Shown: piece by piece, positions 1 to 10,364 of the stretch
How positions within the stretch are numbered: the first letter of the stretch is position 1
Layout of the letters: each line of letters opens with the position of its first letter
Source: Mnemiopsis leidyi
Taxonomy: Eukaryota > Ctenophora > Tentaculata > Lobata > Bolinopsidae
Reading direction: 5' to 3'
Assembly: GCA_000226015.1 (NCBI GenBank)
Contig: JH156332.1
Location: 130,225-152,013, forward strand
DNA: 21,789 bases
The notes under the pieces: generated by a model
Told to the model about the DNA's origin: nothing
Seen by the model: the letters and a program-made list of their open reading frames with translations, nothing else
Database searches by the model: none
Program-made: the position numbers and the translations under genes

Positions 1-249
<249 letters not shown>

Positions 250-250
<1 letters not shown>

Positions 251-1283
251 GGGACCTCAGGCTAATTGTTGCTTAGAGAGAGCCGCGCAGCGCCCGGTAA
301 GCATTGCAGCTCAGAAGAATGGACAACTAGTAATGTTGCTACGATTACGACATAATATTGCTTATTTATAGGGCTTCTTGCGCCGGAAACAACTTAATTT
401 AGTTTTAATGCATGTTTCTTCATTCTTTGGAACTTAGTTTTTACATTCTTTAAGTGGAGATGGTTTTAGTACTTAAGATTCATTTAGCGAATTGTTAATT
501 TGATGTCATTTTTTGTCTTTCTACGTTCAATCCCTATGTTGTCCTATTATTACAAACTTATAGCGCACCATTGAAAAAGTTTCTAAAATTCTTTAAGCAA
601 AGAATATTGTTGTGTGAACTGTCTACATTTGTTTTATGGACATCAATTCATATCTACTGGACCATGTGAGGACATTAGACTACTGACTACTGAGAACAGA
701 ACTAGAGCCAAAAATGAACTTGCTGCGACATGAATGGAGTATTTTATTTGCCATGAAGTGTCACCGAAATTTTAGATTGAATAGGTCTAAGGGCTTATTG
801 GGTGTAATGGCCAAAAATCTAAATGAATAGTGGAATTATTAAACCTAACACCTGGCACAGTTAATCTTGCATAATTTTATGACGGTTTGGCACCCCCTTT
901 TGACGGCGATGTCTGCCTTAGCCAAGGCTGCCATGGTATTGTTACACCATTGAACTCTTCTACGGGTATTATAGACTGATGTTGATTCTAATCTTTGCAT
1001 TTTACTTGCTGAGGGTGGTCATTGACTACTTCGTCATCATATTTGATTTTTCAGTTTACTTTATTTCTAGACTTCTTCCGAGACACTACCTATGGATGTT
1101 CGAATTCATAACCATGTCCTCAGGTCCTTCTCGAAAGACTTTTTGCTGAGAATCAACTACTTTGATTGATAACAAACTCAATTTGTCGTTTTATCCTTGA
1201 ATTATTCTTGAGAACCTCTCTGATCTATAATAATAATCTCTCAAGTTGCATGCCGAATCAAAGAAAATCCAACAGAGTTTTTC
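250..1283. other. Non-coding stretch upstream of gene A
   Basis: No reading frame of meaningful length, no splice-consistent exon and no repeat was seen in about 1 kb. It should contain the promoter and any 5' UTR of gene A if the ATG at 1284 is right, but I could not pick out a TATA box or other core element with confidence. Confidence 0.5.
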
Positions 1284-1314
1284 ATGTCCCGTTCAAGCCC
1301 AAAGAAAAAAATGA
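1284..1314 (+). CDS. Gene A exon 1 (proposed start exon)
   Basis: ATG at 1284 opens ten codons (MSRSSPKKKM) and one extra base before a consensus donor GTAAGT at 1315. The short basic peptide suits the N-terminus of a nuclear protein. The phase (one base carried over) matches an acceptor at 2445/2446. The context before the ATG (TTTTTC) is not a strong initiation context, so the true start could lie in an unseen exon; a different first exon is the main alternative. Confidence 0.5.
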
Positions 1315-4300
1315 GTAAGTCAGGAGTGTGTGCATGTAGTTAGGTTTAGGCTTATTGGCTTTATTTATTTGATTCCTTTTTGTTGGTAAGATTTATTAAT
1401 AGGAGATTAAGGGTCCCATTCCCAGATCCAACAATCCTAGAGGAGTGCACCAAGGGCATTTGCCTATGCAATCTTCTTCGGTTGACTCCACTGAATGGCC
1501 GAAAACCGTGATTAAGGGTTAAATGAGAAAGTTCTCTGTTAAAAGATCTAGATTCTTCCAGGAGCGCCCCTTCAGCATAACTGTAAAAGCCTGGGTACAG
1601 GCAAATATACACATATTCTAATATAGTTTTGTCAATTTTAACCACTGTTTTGATTTATCAATGAAGGCCTCATCCAATGTTAATATGATCAATTAAATTG
1701 GAACAACTACATGGGATTAAAGTTGACAAGCTAGTTTCCTGTGTTATTCTACATTCTTGCCATTAGAAGGTATCCAGCACTCTTGCCTAACCAAATGCCT
1801 AACCAAATGGGCTGGTGGTGTAGTGGTTTCCTTCTCGGCTCCCGCGCAGAAGATCAGGGGTTAAAATCCCGTATCTGCCAGTCCTAGAGAAGTGCGCTAA
1901 GGGCATTTGCCTATGCAACCTTCCTCGGTCGACTCAGCCCAATGATCGGGAAACCGTGATTGAGGGTTAAATCTGTAGCTGCCCATTGCAGCGAAGTCTT
2001 GGGCGATAAAAGTATGGTACACACTACCTTAACCGTCACTGGCGTGTTTGTATAATTGTACATTCGGCCTCCTGTAATTGGCCGTTACACTTGTGCAACG
2101 TGTGGCTGTTGGAGTGTCCCAATTAAAATAAGTATGAGATATAGCATATTGACAATTGCTCTATCCTAGTGGTTTACACCAAGGACATTTGCCTATGCAA
2201 TCTTCTTTGGTTGACTTATCCAAATGATTCGGAAACTGTGATTGAGGGTTGAATAAGGGGGCCAGGTGTCTAGAATCTAAGATCTTGAATCTTCAAGGTG
2301 CCCCTTGAGGACAACTATAAAAGCCTGGATGCAGGTGCAACAAATAGAAAATACAACACAGAACTGAACAATGCCCTACTCTATTTTCCTTAATTTAGAA
2401 CTATAATAACTGCTTATTTGACAAAGGTGTTGTTCAGGACACAAGTTGAAGATTATGACAGTCTAGCTAGGACCCCCTGTACGCCTGCAACCTCTGATGG
2501 AGCTATTCAAACCTTTACAGCTGGATACATAGAAAGTAAGTTCTAAGCATTGTAAAAAGTTCTGTCTGTAAACAATTTGTTATTTTTGAAAGGGCCATAG
2601 GTTTAATTAAGTCTTGTTTATTTTGATTAGATTCAAAGATTCAAAAGAAGAGTTATGTTAGTACAAGTAGTATTCGACAGTTAAAATACAAAACCAGAAA
2701 ACAGATAATAAATTGATCATAATAAATACAAATTTTTTGGAAATTCCAATAGGTTCAACAAATAATTTCCAGCAATCCAAGGACCACCTATATTAGGAAG
2801 TTGGTCAACCGATATTGATATGAAAAAAAATTGGCTTTTACCGAAGTGTGCTCCTACTTCTTGAAAAACTTCAGAAGCTTCAGGACATCTTTACTAAGGA
2901 CAAAAAATGTCAGAGCTGTCCGCCAACTTGATAGTTAAAATGAATCTAAGCCCAAACATAATATATTATCTATAGCTATGTCTGGTTACTGAATTGAGTG
3001 GGATTGAATTGTCATTACAAATGCATTTTTGTACTGAACAGTGAACAATGATGTAAATTGTTATATGCTATTTACATCTAGAATTTTCAGGGAAAGTGAA
3101 AAATCCAAACAAGAGAAGCATGTCAGTTCATTCTTCCATTGATTCATTCTCTTCATTACAATAAGGAATTCACATTTTTTATGTTTAGCACTTGACATTG
3201 GTTATACAACGATTTTGTACAACATATACTATCTGCTTTCCTGAGCTGTGTTAAGCATAGATTGTGAATGTGATGCATACCAACTATGCAAAGTCTTAAA
3301 TTATTCGATTTCAGCAGGAAATTAGAAGTGGAAACTCCAACACCACAGAGAAAATCTGCCAGATTCACAACCCCGTTATCAAAGAACAATAATACTTTTG
3401 GTCATGCTGAAGTATTGGAAAAACATGCGGTAACTACAAAATGGAAAAGAAATAGGTATCATTGTAACCTGATTTTAATTTAATGAATAAAAGAAATGGC
3501 AATAAGTGGCTCATAGATAGCATTTAAACATCTTTATGATTTGTCATGCACTTGAAAATGGATCATGAGCACTTATCATGGTTTCTAGTTTATGTTATTA
3601 TGCTATTTAAATCCTATGTCTATCACTTGAGTCAAGAAGAGAATAACAAAAACCACGTTGAACACCTAAATGGCAATAATGAATTATTGTCGACAATTCA
3701 CTTAAACGGGTAAAACTTCTTATCAATGCTTATGTTAATTATAATCGCCGAAATTATCTTTGTGTACTCGTCAAACTGAATAAATACCCTTGACTTTATT
3801 TAAAGTGAACGATAAATCCAAACACACTTTTTTGTATCACAAATTTGTTCTTTTTCTGTACAAGTATCTTTTATTTGCTGAAGCTGGGTTGTAAGGAATT
3901 TTACTTGGCTGAAATATATCATTTCATTAACATAAACTAGGAACCATGACAAGAGCTCATGATCCATTTTCAAGTGCAAGACAAATTATAAATATGTTCA
4001 AATATCTATAAGCCACTTTTTGCTATTAAAATCCTATGTCTATCACTTGAGTCAAGAAGAGAATAACAAAAACCACATTGAACTCAGTTTCTTCTCATGA
4101 ACAATTATCCGATCATTCAGTTAACAAATTTAGGTGTTCCATTGAAAAATGGTTCATTGTCAATTGTTTTATGGTTCAGTTTTAAGAGTTGTGTACGTTT
4201 TGCTTTCAGTGTAAAAACGGATTTCATCACACCGAGACAGACTAGAAAATCAAGCCGAATCGAAACACCAGTGTCAGAAAATACTCAGGCGAAACTGGAC

Positions 4301-7300
4301 TATGATAGTTTAGAGACAACCCCTGGGCCCGTAAATGGTTTCGAGGAGAAATCTAACCTCCCTGTTCCGAACAGTTCTGAAACTGACAAGGACTTTGACA
4401 GTTTGGGTCGAACGCCAGTTACTGAAAGGTTTTTTAGTTTCTGAAAGATACTGCAAAATATAAATCAGTACCCTAAAAATCTACATCATACTTTAACATC
4501 ATATTTTCGACCTTTTATACAATCATCTTGTGCTGTTAGAGTGGAGTTCAGGTAATTCAATATTTTTTTTTCAGTGCTCAGGGTAAAGATGTGCCCAAAG
4601 CCCAGGGTGATATCAAAGTGCACGATGGTGAAAACGTTGATAGTTCAAAATGTGGTAGGTATGCACCTGCTGTAGCAATTGACCACAATTTTCTATCACC
4701 AGTTGTGTATTGAATTTTAAGTTTCCATATCATGGCTTATCATATCTGAATGATCCGCGGGTAGTATCATTTTGATTTAGATCCAAAGCTTATGACAGTC
4801 TTCGATGGTCTTCGGTCATAGATATTTGATTAGCTTTAACCTTAAGTTACATTTTGCAGCTGGTAGAACACAGAGGAAGCGAAAACAGACTACCTTCTTC
4901 GGTAATGTCACGGACAGCAGCAAAGCTGACATCTCTATGTCCTCAACTACAGGAAAACGGAAATCACATCCAAGTTCTGACGAATCTGATAGCAGTGGCA
5001 GTGAAGCAGAAGTTCCGTCAACTAGACGGAGCACAAAACGAACTACATCCTTTAAACAACAAGCTCTACCTCAGCTGGTTCATCTCCGAAGAAACATCGA
5101 GGTCCCTTCCAGGGAAGATAGATTTTTAGAAACTCACGAGGTCACTTATCATCCTGCCTTCTCTAAACACAGGTAGACGAAATTAACCATTTTCAGCTGT
5201 ATCGATTTAAAAAAAGTTTCAGATGCGCCCTTTTCAAGCTTTGTAAAATGTTAATGAGATCGCAGATAACATCATTATCATAGATAACACTATTTCATCT
5301 GAATTCTGATCATGTTTCAGAGGTTGGGAGACTGACGGAATCCGGGCATGGGTTAAACCACACCCTCTTCCTCTAATAAGAGGTGCTAAATTCACCGAGC
5401 ATGAAATTCAGACTGCAAGGAACTTCTCCCCTGGTCCACCAGTTTGGTTCGTTTTCCAGATTATTTGTCTAAAACTGTACCGATCTAATTTTCATTTCAA
5501 GTTGTACACTCGTATATAGTCGATATAACCATATTCAGAAATTTTGTGGGTCAATTAATGTCTACCATGCCGTAGTTCAAACGGATTAATTCAATATCCA
5601 CATTCTTAAACACTGTCGCAATGAACCGTCTGAAATCTCTTGAAATATAAATAAGATATAATTATATAAAACCAAATGTCACTAATGATCGAATCACTGT
5701 CTTAGTCATGTATAACTTTTTAAATTACTGACTGACTGACCCTTATACATAAAATGTATATCTATACAAATTCAAATGCTTCAGTCCGTGGTTAGTGAGA
5801 ACTACATGCAATGGCCGTTACCCTATGGACGAGATGGCAGTTAGGATTGCACTAGAAATGAGACGTAATTTTCAGTTGTCTTTTAAGAAAAGACGACGTC
5901 AAGTTGAGAGAGCCGTGGCTAGAAGCACCAGACTTTTCACGGCTTTCAGACAAAACATTATTAGCAGAACGGAGGAGACAATGAGTAAGTGATGTAATAG
6001 AAGAGCTAATACGTAAATTGCACTCTGAAATGTGAACAAATTGATTGGCGAGTTACTGAAACTTGGAAATGGCGGTTGTACTGGTTACTTTCTTTACCAT
6101 GATCACGACAGGCTGTTTGCACTGGAAGATTTATCAGATGATTAAAAGCCTGAGGTTGTTTACTACAAAAAACTTTGTCGACTGCTTGGACCTAATTGCA
6201 GAAGTTTATATCAGTCAGTTTTGGCACCCTCAACTTAGACCGGTACTCATTTACTTTGCCTTTCACGACACAAAAAATTTGCCTTTTTAAAAACTTTGGA
6301 AAAAATTAATTTTACATATTTTCGACAAGTCTATGCAACACTCAGTTTGTGGACGAATACATGGAGCAATTAGCAAATAGAGTTTTAAAGCATTTGGACG
6401 ATCAGCGGTTTAGCCCTCTATTCATGGAAACTTTCAAAAGACTTGGAATTCCGGTTAGTTTTGACAACCTTTTCGTTATGAACTTAGCAATAAGTCTTTT
6501 TGTTGAAGTTTTGATTATCCAAACGCAAAATGACATTCGATTGTAAAACACGAAATTAAAAAAGGTATATTAATCCCTACTCCCTTAGCGGAACCTTCAA
6601 GATGCCTATTGGACATTAAAATCATAGGTGCAGTTTTTGTTTTGAGATGAACTTTTATGTTCCAGAAAATTTTTTAATGTTTGCTTTATTCCCATAAATT
6701 ATTCCTTTTAAGTATATTTTCAGTTTTCAGACCTATCCCTGGGCCATTCCTGTGTATTACAAATTGCAATTTTAGGGGCAGAATTGTGTGGTTGAATTTC
6801 GATAAACTTTCAATTCTGGGCCAATAAATTGCGTTTGTGGTTTGAGGCTTTTGAGGCCTTTGAGGTCTTATCATTTAACTACAAGCAACAGATAATCAGG
6901 TGAATTCAGCTTACCAAAGGCAAAAAACTTGGCATTTTTTTAAATGGCCACGAGGCATTCTAAGTTTAACGCAGATTAGTCAAATTTTTGGGGCAAAAAC
7001 ACTTTGCCCCGCCCCCCATCCGACTTTGAGGGAATAAGCTCCTGTTTCTCTTCTCTAAATAATATAGTTTTCATTACCTTGATATATTTTTTGCAAAGGT
7101 CACGCTTAAATAGTTTTCTATTATTTTCTTAAATAATATGCGCAGCTGTAGCATGTTATAAAAACTAGAATTTATAAATTTATTTATTTTACAAAAAGCC
7201 TTAAGAAGCATAATTTCAGTATTAAGATATTCAGATTGTAATTCAATCTGTTTGATCCATAAACATTAACTCTGCTATTCAAGGTACACTATGACTTGGT

Positions 7301-8706
7301 ACCAAAAATGATAGTTTGATATCAAAACAATGATACCGTTGGGCATTGACTAATCTCAGTTTCCGAGGGGTAACAATTTTCACAGTTTTCTGTTCAAACA
7401 TTTTTATAATTGTTAACTTTTTGGTCTATTGATATTGTTGCCGATTTACATACATATCATCATGTCTCATATTATGATTTAGGTCTTACCAGGATGTACT
7501 ACTAAAAGAAGAAATCTGATTTGCCACATCCTATATATTTCCCCTTTGTGTATTGCTTTGTAAAATTTGATTTTTATTTATGATTTATTTATTATTCTCA
7601 TTTTAACCTGACCTGAGCAATTTTGTCCCATTTGATACTTTTTTTGGGTATTGAATTAGGGTTTTAAAAAAGGAAATGAAAATCTCTTCTTCAAATTTGG
7701 ATTTGAAGCCGTATTTTCTTTTTATGTTAAGGTGAAATTTTTGCACATAAAGTGTGTAATTTCAGGGGAGAAATTTATGTTTGCTTTTAATTCTTATGCC
7801 CTTGTCGGCAACTGAAATCGAACTTTTCTACGGGTTGATTAAAATTGTTTGCCAATTTGCTATTCTTTTCAGTACACTGGAAAAACAGTGATCCCGAAAG
7901 GATCCAAAGTGCGAGTTTTCAAACCGGGATCATTTCCTCCCTTTCTTACACCGAAGGAATTCGAAAAGAAGTTTGGAGTCTATCCCAAGATCTACACGGA
8001 CGAGGAGCTCACCCGTACTTATGATAATGTCGGTACGTTGTTCTATGTGTGAAGGCAGTTTTCATTTCTTACTGTCTGGTAAGTTACAGCTGCTATGGTC
8101 ACGTGTAAATTAATATATCCAGTCAGGTCAATATTCCACGATGATATTGTACTCGGGATTAGTGTCCGATCAAGATATGATATTATGATAATAGCATGTC
8201 ACTATTGCGTCTCATTCCGCGTCGTCTAGCCATGGATCAATTTGACCAATCCTCCCTTCAATGGCAGGTAACGTCACTGGACACTTCACCGTACCGAACT
8301 TACGGGAACTCCTTACTCCTCTTACTCAACAAGTTGAGGAGGAAATAGAGAGGGAGGAGGAGCCCCTGCGGAGGAAGCAGAGAAAGGTACTCGACTCTTG
8401 CATTGTGATTTTTATCTTAAAGTTCAAAAGAGTATTTGTATAAAAAGCCCGTTCGTGAATACTTAACTCAAATGCTTTTCTTTGCAGCTTCGTCAGTGGC
8501 TTTCCTCTGAAAACCTCGTAGGACAACTAGTGGAATTGAAGAAGTCCATATTGCTAAAAAGATATCAGAAGCGAAACAAAGAAACCAGCTTCGCATCTAA
8601 CACTTTCCAGGACTTAGTCAATAAACCTGACAAATCTGGCGGTTTGTCGGATGAAATGCTGCTTAAGAAATGTAGCCTGACTGAAGGATGCAAAGTTGAG
8701 TCTTAG
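1284..8706 (+). CDS. Gene A: 14-exon gene for an unrecognised 625-residue Ser/Thr-Pro-rich, probably nuclear protein
   Basis: Exons: 1284-1314, 2446-2535, 3091-3121, 3315-3455, 4210-4428, 4575-4654, 4860-5172, 5321-5446, 5785-5984, 6202-6242, 6346-6453, 7873-8032, 8268-8386, 8488-8706 (stop TAG 8704-8706). Every junction is GT-AG and every split codon joins in phase, giving 625 residues; this agreement is the main evidence. Residues 1-260 look disordered, basic and S/T-P rich, with D-[YF]-D-S-L-x-x-T-P at 13-21, 128-136 and 159-167, R-K-S-x-R-x-x-T-P at 63-71 and 110-118, RKRK at 203-206, an acidic-serine run at 236-248 and RRSTKR at 253-258. These suggest a nuclear, possibly CDK-regulated protein (inference). 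Residues 260-625 look folded: a Pro/Trp-rich stretch around 300-350, a basic helix near 369-383, helical exons 10-11, a Pro-rich segment in exon 12 (FPPFLTPKEF), and a strongly charged helix around 535-553. No signal peptide or membrane segment. The family was not recognised. Least certain are exon 1 (weak initiation context), the exon 2 acceptor and the short exons 3 and 10. Confidence 0.8.
1403..1615 (+). mobile_element. SINE copy 1 (tail type I)
   Basis: Shares with the copies near 1808, 2158 and 17440 the core GGCATTTGCCTATGCAA (about 1454-1470), followed by a TCTTCTTCGG segment and GTGATTAAGGGTTAAAT. Upstream, GGGTCCCATTCCC is a decayed tRNA B box matching GGGTTCGATTCC in the 17.4-kb copy. 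The 3' part (AAGATCTAGATTCTTCCAGG then AACTGTAAAAGCCTGGGTAC) matches the tails of the copies at 2.2 kb and 17.3 kb. It lies in intron 1 of gene A, in the same orientation as the gene. The A-box half of the tRNA head is missing or unrecognisable. Confidence 0.75.
1808..2140 (+). mobile_element. SINE copy 2 with full tRNA-like head and a different tail (type II)
   Basis: A Pol III internal promoter is visible: A box TGGTGTAGTGG at 1816-1826 and B box GGTTAAAATCC at 1859-1869, about 32 bp apart as in a tRNA. The shared SINE core follows (AGTGCGCTAAGGGCATTTGC at about 1890-1909 and onward to GATTGAGGGTTAAAT near 1971). After that the sequence departs completely from the other copies, into CTGCCCATTGCAGCGAAGTC and a TGTAATTGGCCGTTACAC segment, ending near an AATTAAAATAA stretch. 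A 12-bp tandem duplication (CCTAACCAAATG, about 1785-1808) abuts the 5' end. The exact 3' boundary is uncertain. Confidence 0.75.
2158..2345 (+). mobile_element. SINE copy 3, 5'-truncated (tail type I)
   Basis: Starts in the shared core (ACATTTGCCTATGCAATCTT around 2187-2206), continues through GTGATTGAGGGTTGAATAAG, and has the type I tail (CTTCAAGGTGCCCCTTGAGG, then ATAAAAGCCTGGATGCAGGT). No tRNA head is visible. It ends in an A-rich, CAAATA-like tail shared with the 17.3-kb copy. It lies in intron 1 of gene A, about 100 bp before exon 2. Confidence 0.75.
3504..4083. repeat. Compound structure: ~92-bp inverted repeat interleaved with a 63-bp direct repeat
   Basis: Arm 1 (about 3504-3597) and arm 2 (about 3928-4018) are imperfect reverse complements; the centre is perfect over 23 bp (GCACTTGAAAATGGATCATG then AGC at 3549-3571, against 3955-3977). 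Directly after each arm sits a copy of one 63-bp direct repeat, 3601-3663 and 4021-4083, offset exactly 420 bp and differing at about two positions (shared string CCTATGTCTATCACTTGAGT). So the arms are inverted while the adjacent repeats are direct. It lies wholly in intron 4 of gene A. There is no coding capacity. A non-autonomous transposon that suffered a local duplication or inversion is likely. Confidence 0.8.
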
Positions 8707-8727
8707 ACCGTCAAACTGATAGATTTG

Positions 8728-8733
8728 AATAAA
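8728..8733 (+). promoter_or_regulatory. Gene A polyadenylation signal AATAAA
   Basis: A canonical AATAAA lies 22 bp after the TAG stop of gene A, implying a very short 3' UTR. It supports exon 14 as the terminal exon and gene B as a separate transcription unit. Confidence 0.7.
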
Positions 8734-9416
8734 GAAGTGAACTCTTCCATTAAAATGTGAACAAATTTTGAGTTAAAGATATTGTTTTGTGGATAATTGG
8801 ATTTCTAATTGTAGTCTTTATAAGTTTCTAGAATACAGCAAAACAAGAATTGGTCGGTATTATTTTGTTTTTTTTTCTTGTGCTTAGGGGTTGATTTAAT
8901 GACGTTTAATGTAAATTTTAGCTACAGTTGTAAGGGATTTAATTCAGTTTTTATTGCCTGATGATAAATTTTTAGAATCTGGCTATTGGCTAATTTTGAA
9001 TTCTAGACCTTGAGTTGATAAGTTGTTCCTGTAAACATAAAATCATCTCAATGCAACTGGTTAGTCGTCGAAAATTTGTCTTGTCAGTTCTTGAATTTTC
9101 AAATATTTAGTACACGACTACATTCATTTTTAAATCCTTAATTACACGAATAGCTTAATACACGACGATAAGTGAAATCCGATTCTTGCACATTAAGTTT
9201 CTCATTTTGAATCTGAGGGATTCAAGTTCAAGTCTCATAATTGATAAAAAACAGGAACTCAGCTTTATGACGTAAGGATGAAAATTTTGTTATGTTGAGT
9301 TGAAATTTTGAACAACAAACTTAAATCAAACTTAGGAAATGGACTGCGTTACAGTGTAGTCTCGGGAGAAGCTCGCACTGAAGGAACTTGTTGATGGGGT
9401 GTGGTGCGTCCAGCAC

Positions 9417-9480
9417 AGCTGTAAGTCAAGGTTTTACTTTTTTCTTGGAGCTGTAAGTCAAGGTTTTACTTTTTTCTTGG
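9417..9480. repeat. Exact 32-bp tandem duplication
   Basis: Two adjacent identical copies, 9417-9448 and 9449-9480, each starting AGCTGTAAGTCAAGGTTTTA and ending CTTTTTTCTTGG. Perfect identity points to a recent duplication or an assembly artefact. Confidence 0.95.
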
Positions 9481-9539
9481 AGACCTCGCCAGATTCATGA
9501 ACAGTGGCTGGCTAGGTCCTATCACCAATGATTTAGCGA

Positions 9540-9850
9540 GGGGTGTTAAGGCACTGACCATGACATCCTGGGAGTTGGTCAATGGTCGAACAACTTGACC
9601 ATGACCACTGACAGCCAGGAATTTTTCCTTTGGTCGAATGTCATAGTCTAATTTTGCGTTCACCATTTTGACCATGGAAAAATTTTCACCATTTGAATAC
9701 GGTAACATTAAAAATTTGACCATTTCGTGGTAATGTTTAGCATTTCATTGACCATTAAATGGTCATGGTCAAAAACTTTTGACCATTTGACCATGACATG
9801 GACACCCAGACGTATATCAAATAAAATGGTCGAAATATCGTGGTCATGTT
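9540..9850. repeat. Cluster of self-complementary TGACCAT/ATGGTCA repeats (copy 1)
   Basis: GACCAT and its complement ATGGTC recur many times over about 300 bp in both orientations, for example TTTTGACCATTTGACCATGA near 9776-9795 with GTCATGGTCAAAA just before it, so the segment can fold on itself. A shorter relative is at about 18345-18470 in the same orientation, sharing TTTTGACCATTTGACCATG and a following CACCC...ATATCAAAT-like stretch. This is probably an interspersed non-coding repeat. Boundaries are not defined, and reading frames inside it are discounted. Confidence 0.6.
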
Positions 9851-10364
9851 ACCCTCTTGATAAAGGTTTTCAACTTGACTTCGAATTTAAATTGGGTTTT
9901 TCCTAGTTTTAACTCAATTTCGATAACTTTAACGACCACAATCTGAAATATTGCAAAATCTTCTGTTCTGATATCCCAAGCAGTTAAAGAAGCAGAATCC
10001 CAGTCTGTAGGCTTATTGAGCAGCATTAGATTACACAATTAATTGCACTCCGGCCCCCAACACTTTAAAAGCAGAATAAACCAAACCAAATATGTACCAA
10101 CTATTTTCAATTCACACTACTTTTGTCTCTTAATTCTACGTCTAATTTCTATCCAATGTTATTTTCTTAATCATTCTCAATTTTTAAGAAACCAGTAAAT
10201 CATTCTCAATTTTTAAGAAATAAATAAACTAGAAATAAATAAACCAGTAAGCACGTTCAAAACTAAACATTTGATTTGATGTCTAGTGATTTAAATTTTA
10301 ACTTAAATAACTTTAGATGATAATTTTTTCTAAGTAATATAAACGAGTAAAAACTCAATTTCAG

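Larger units (their letters stand above)
8760..10364. other. Intergenic, repeat-containing stretch between genes A and B
   Basis: No splice-consistent exon was found in about 1.6 kb. It contains a 32-bp exact tandem duplication (9417-9480), a cluster of TGACCAT/ATGGTCA motifs (9540-9850) and a short tandem duplication of TCATTCTCAATTTTTAAGAA near 10180-10220. If gene B has its own promoter and first exons, they should lie here or in 10443-12547, but none could be identified. Confidence 0.5.

Noticed and set aside
1361..1645. 94-codon minus-strand ORF
   Set aside because: It lies within SINE copy 1, antisense to it; similar frames recur wherever the SINE does.
1816..1882. Functional tRNA gene
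   Set aside because: A and B boxes are present, but the acceptor stem and anticodon arm do not fold properly and the sequence runs straight into the SINE core.
6112..6154. Alternative small exon of gene A (SCLHWKIYQMIKSL)
   Set aside because: It can be made phase-consistent, but it needs a weaker acceptor for the next exon; the 6202-6242 exon fits better and joins 6346 cleanly.
9466..9723. 85-codon minus-strand ORF
   Set aside because: It falls inside the TGACCAT repeat cluster, with no splice sites or recognisable protein features.
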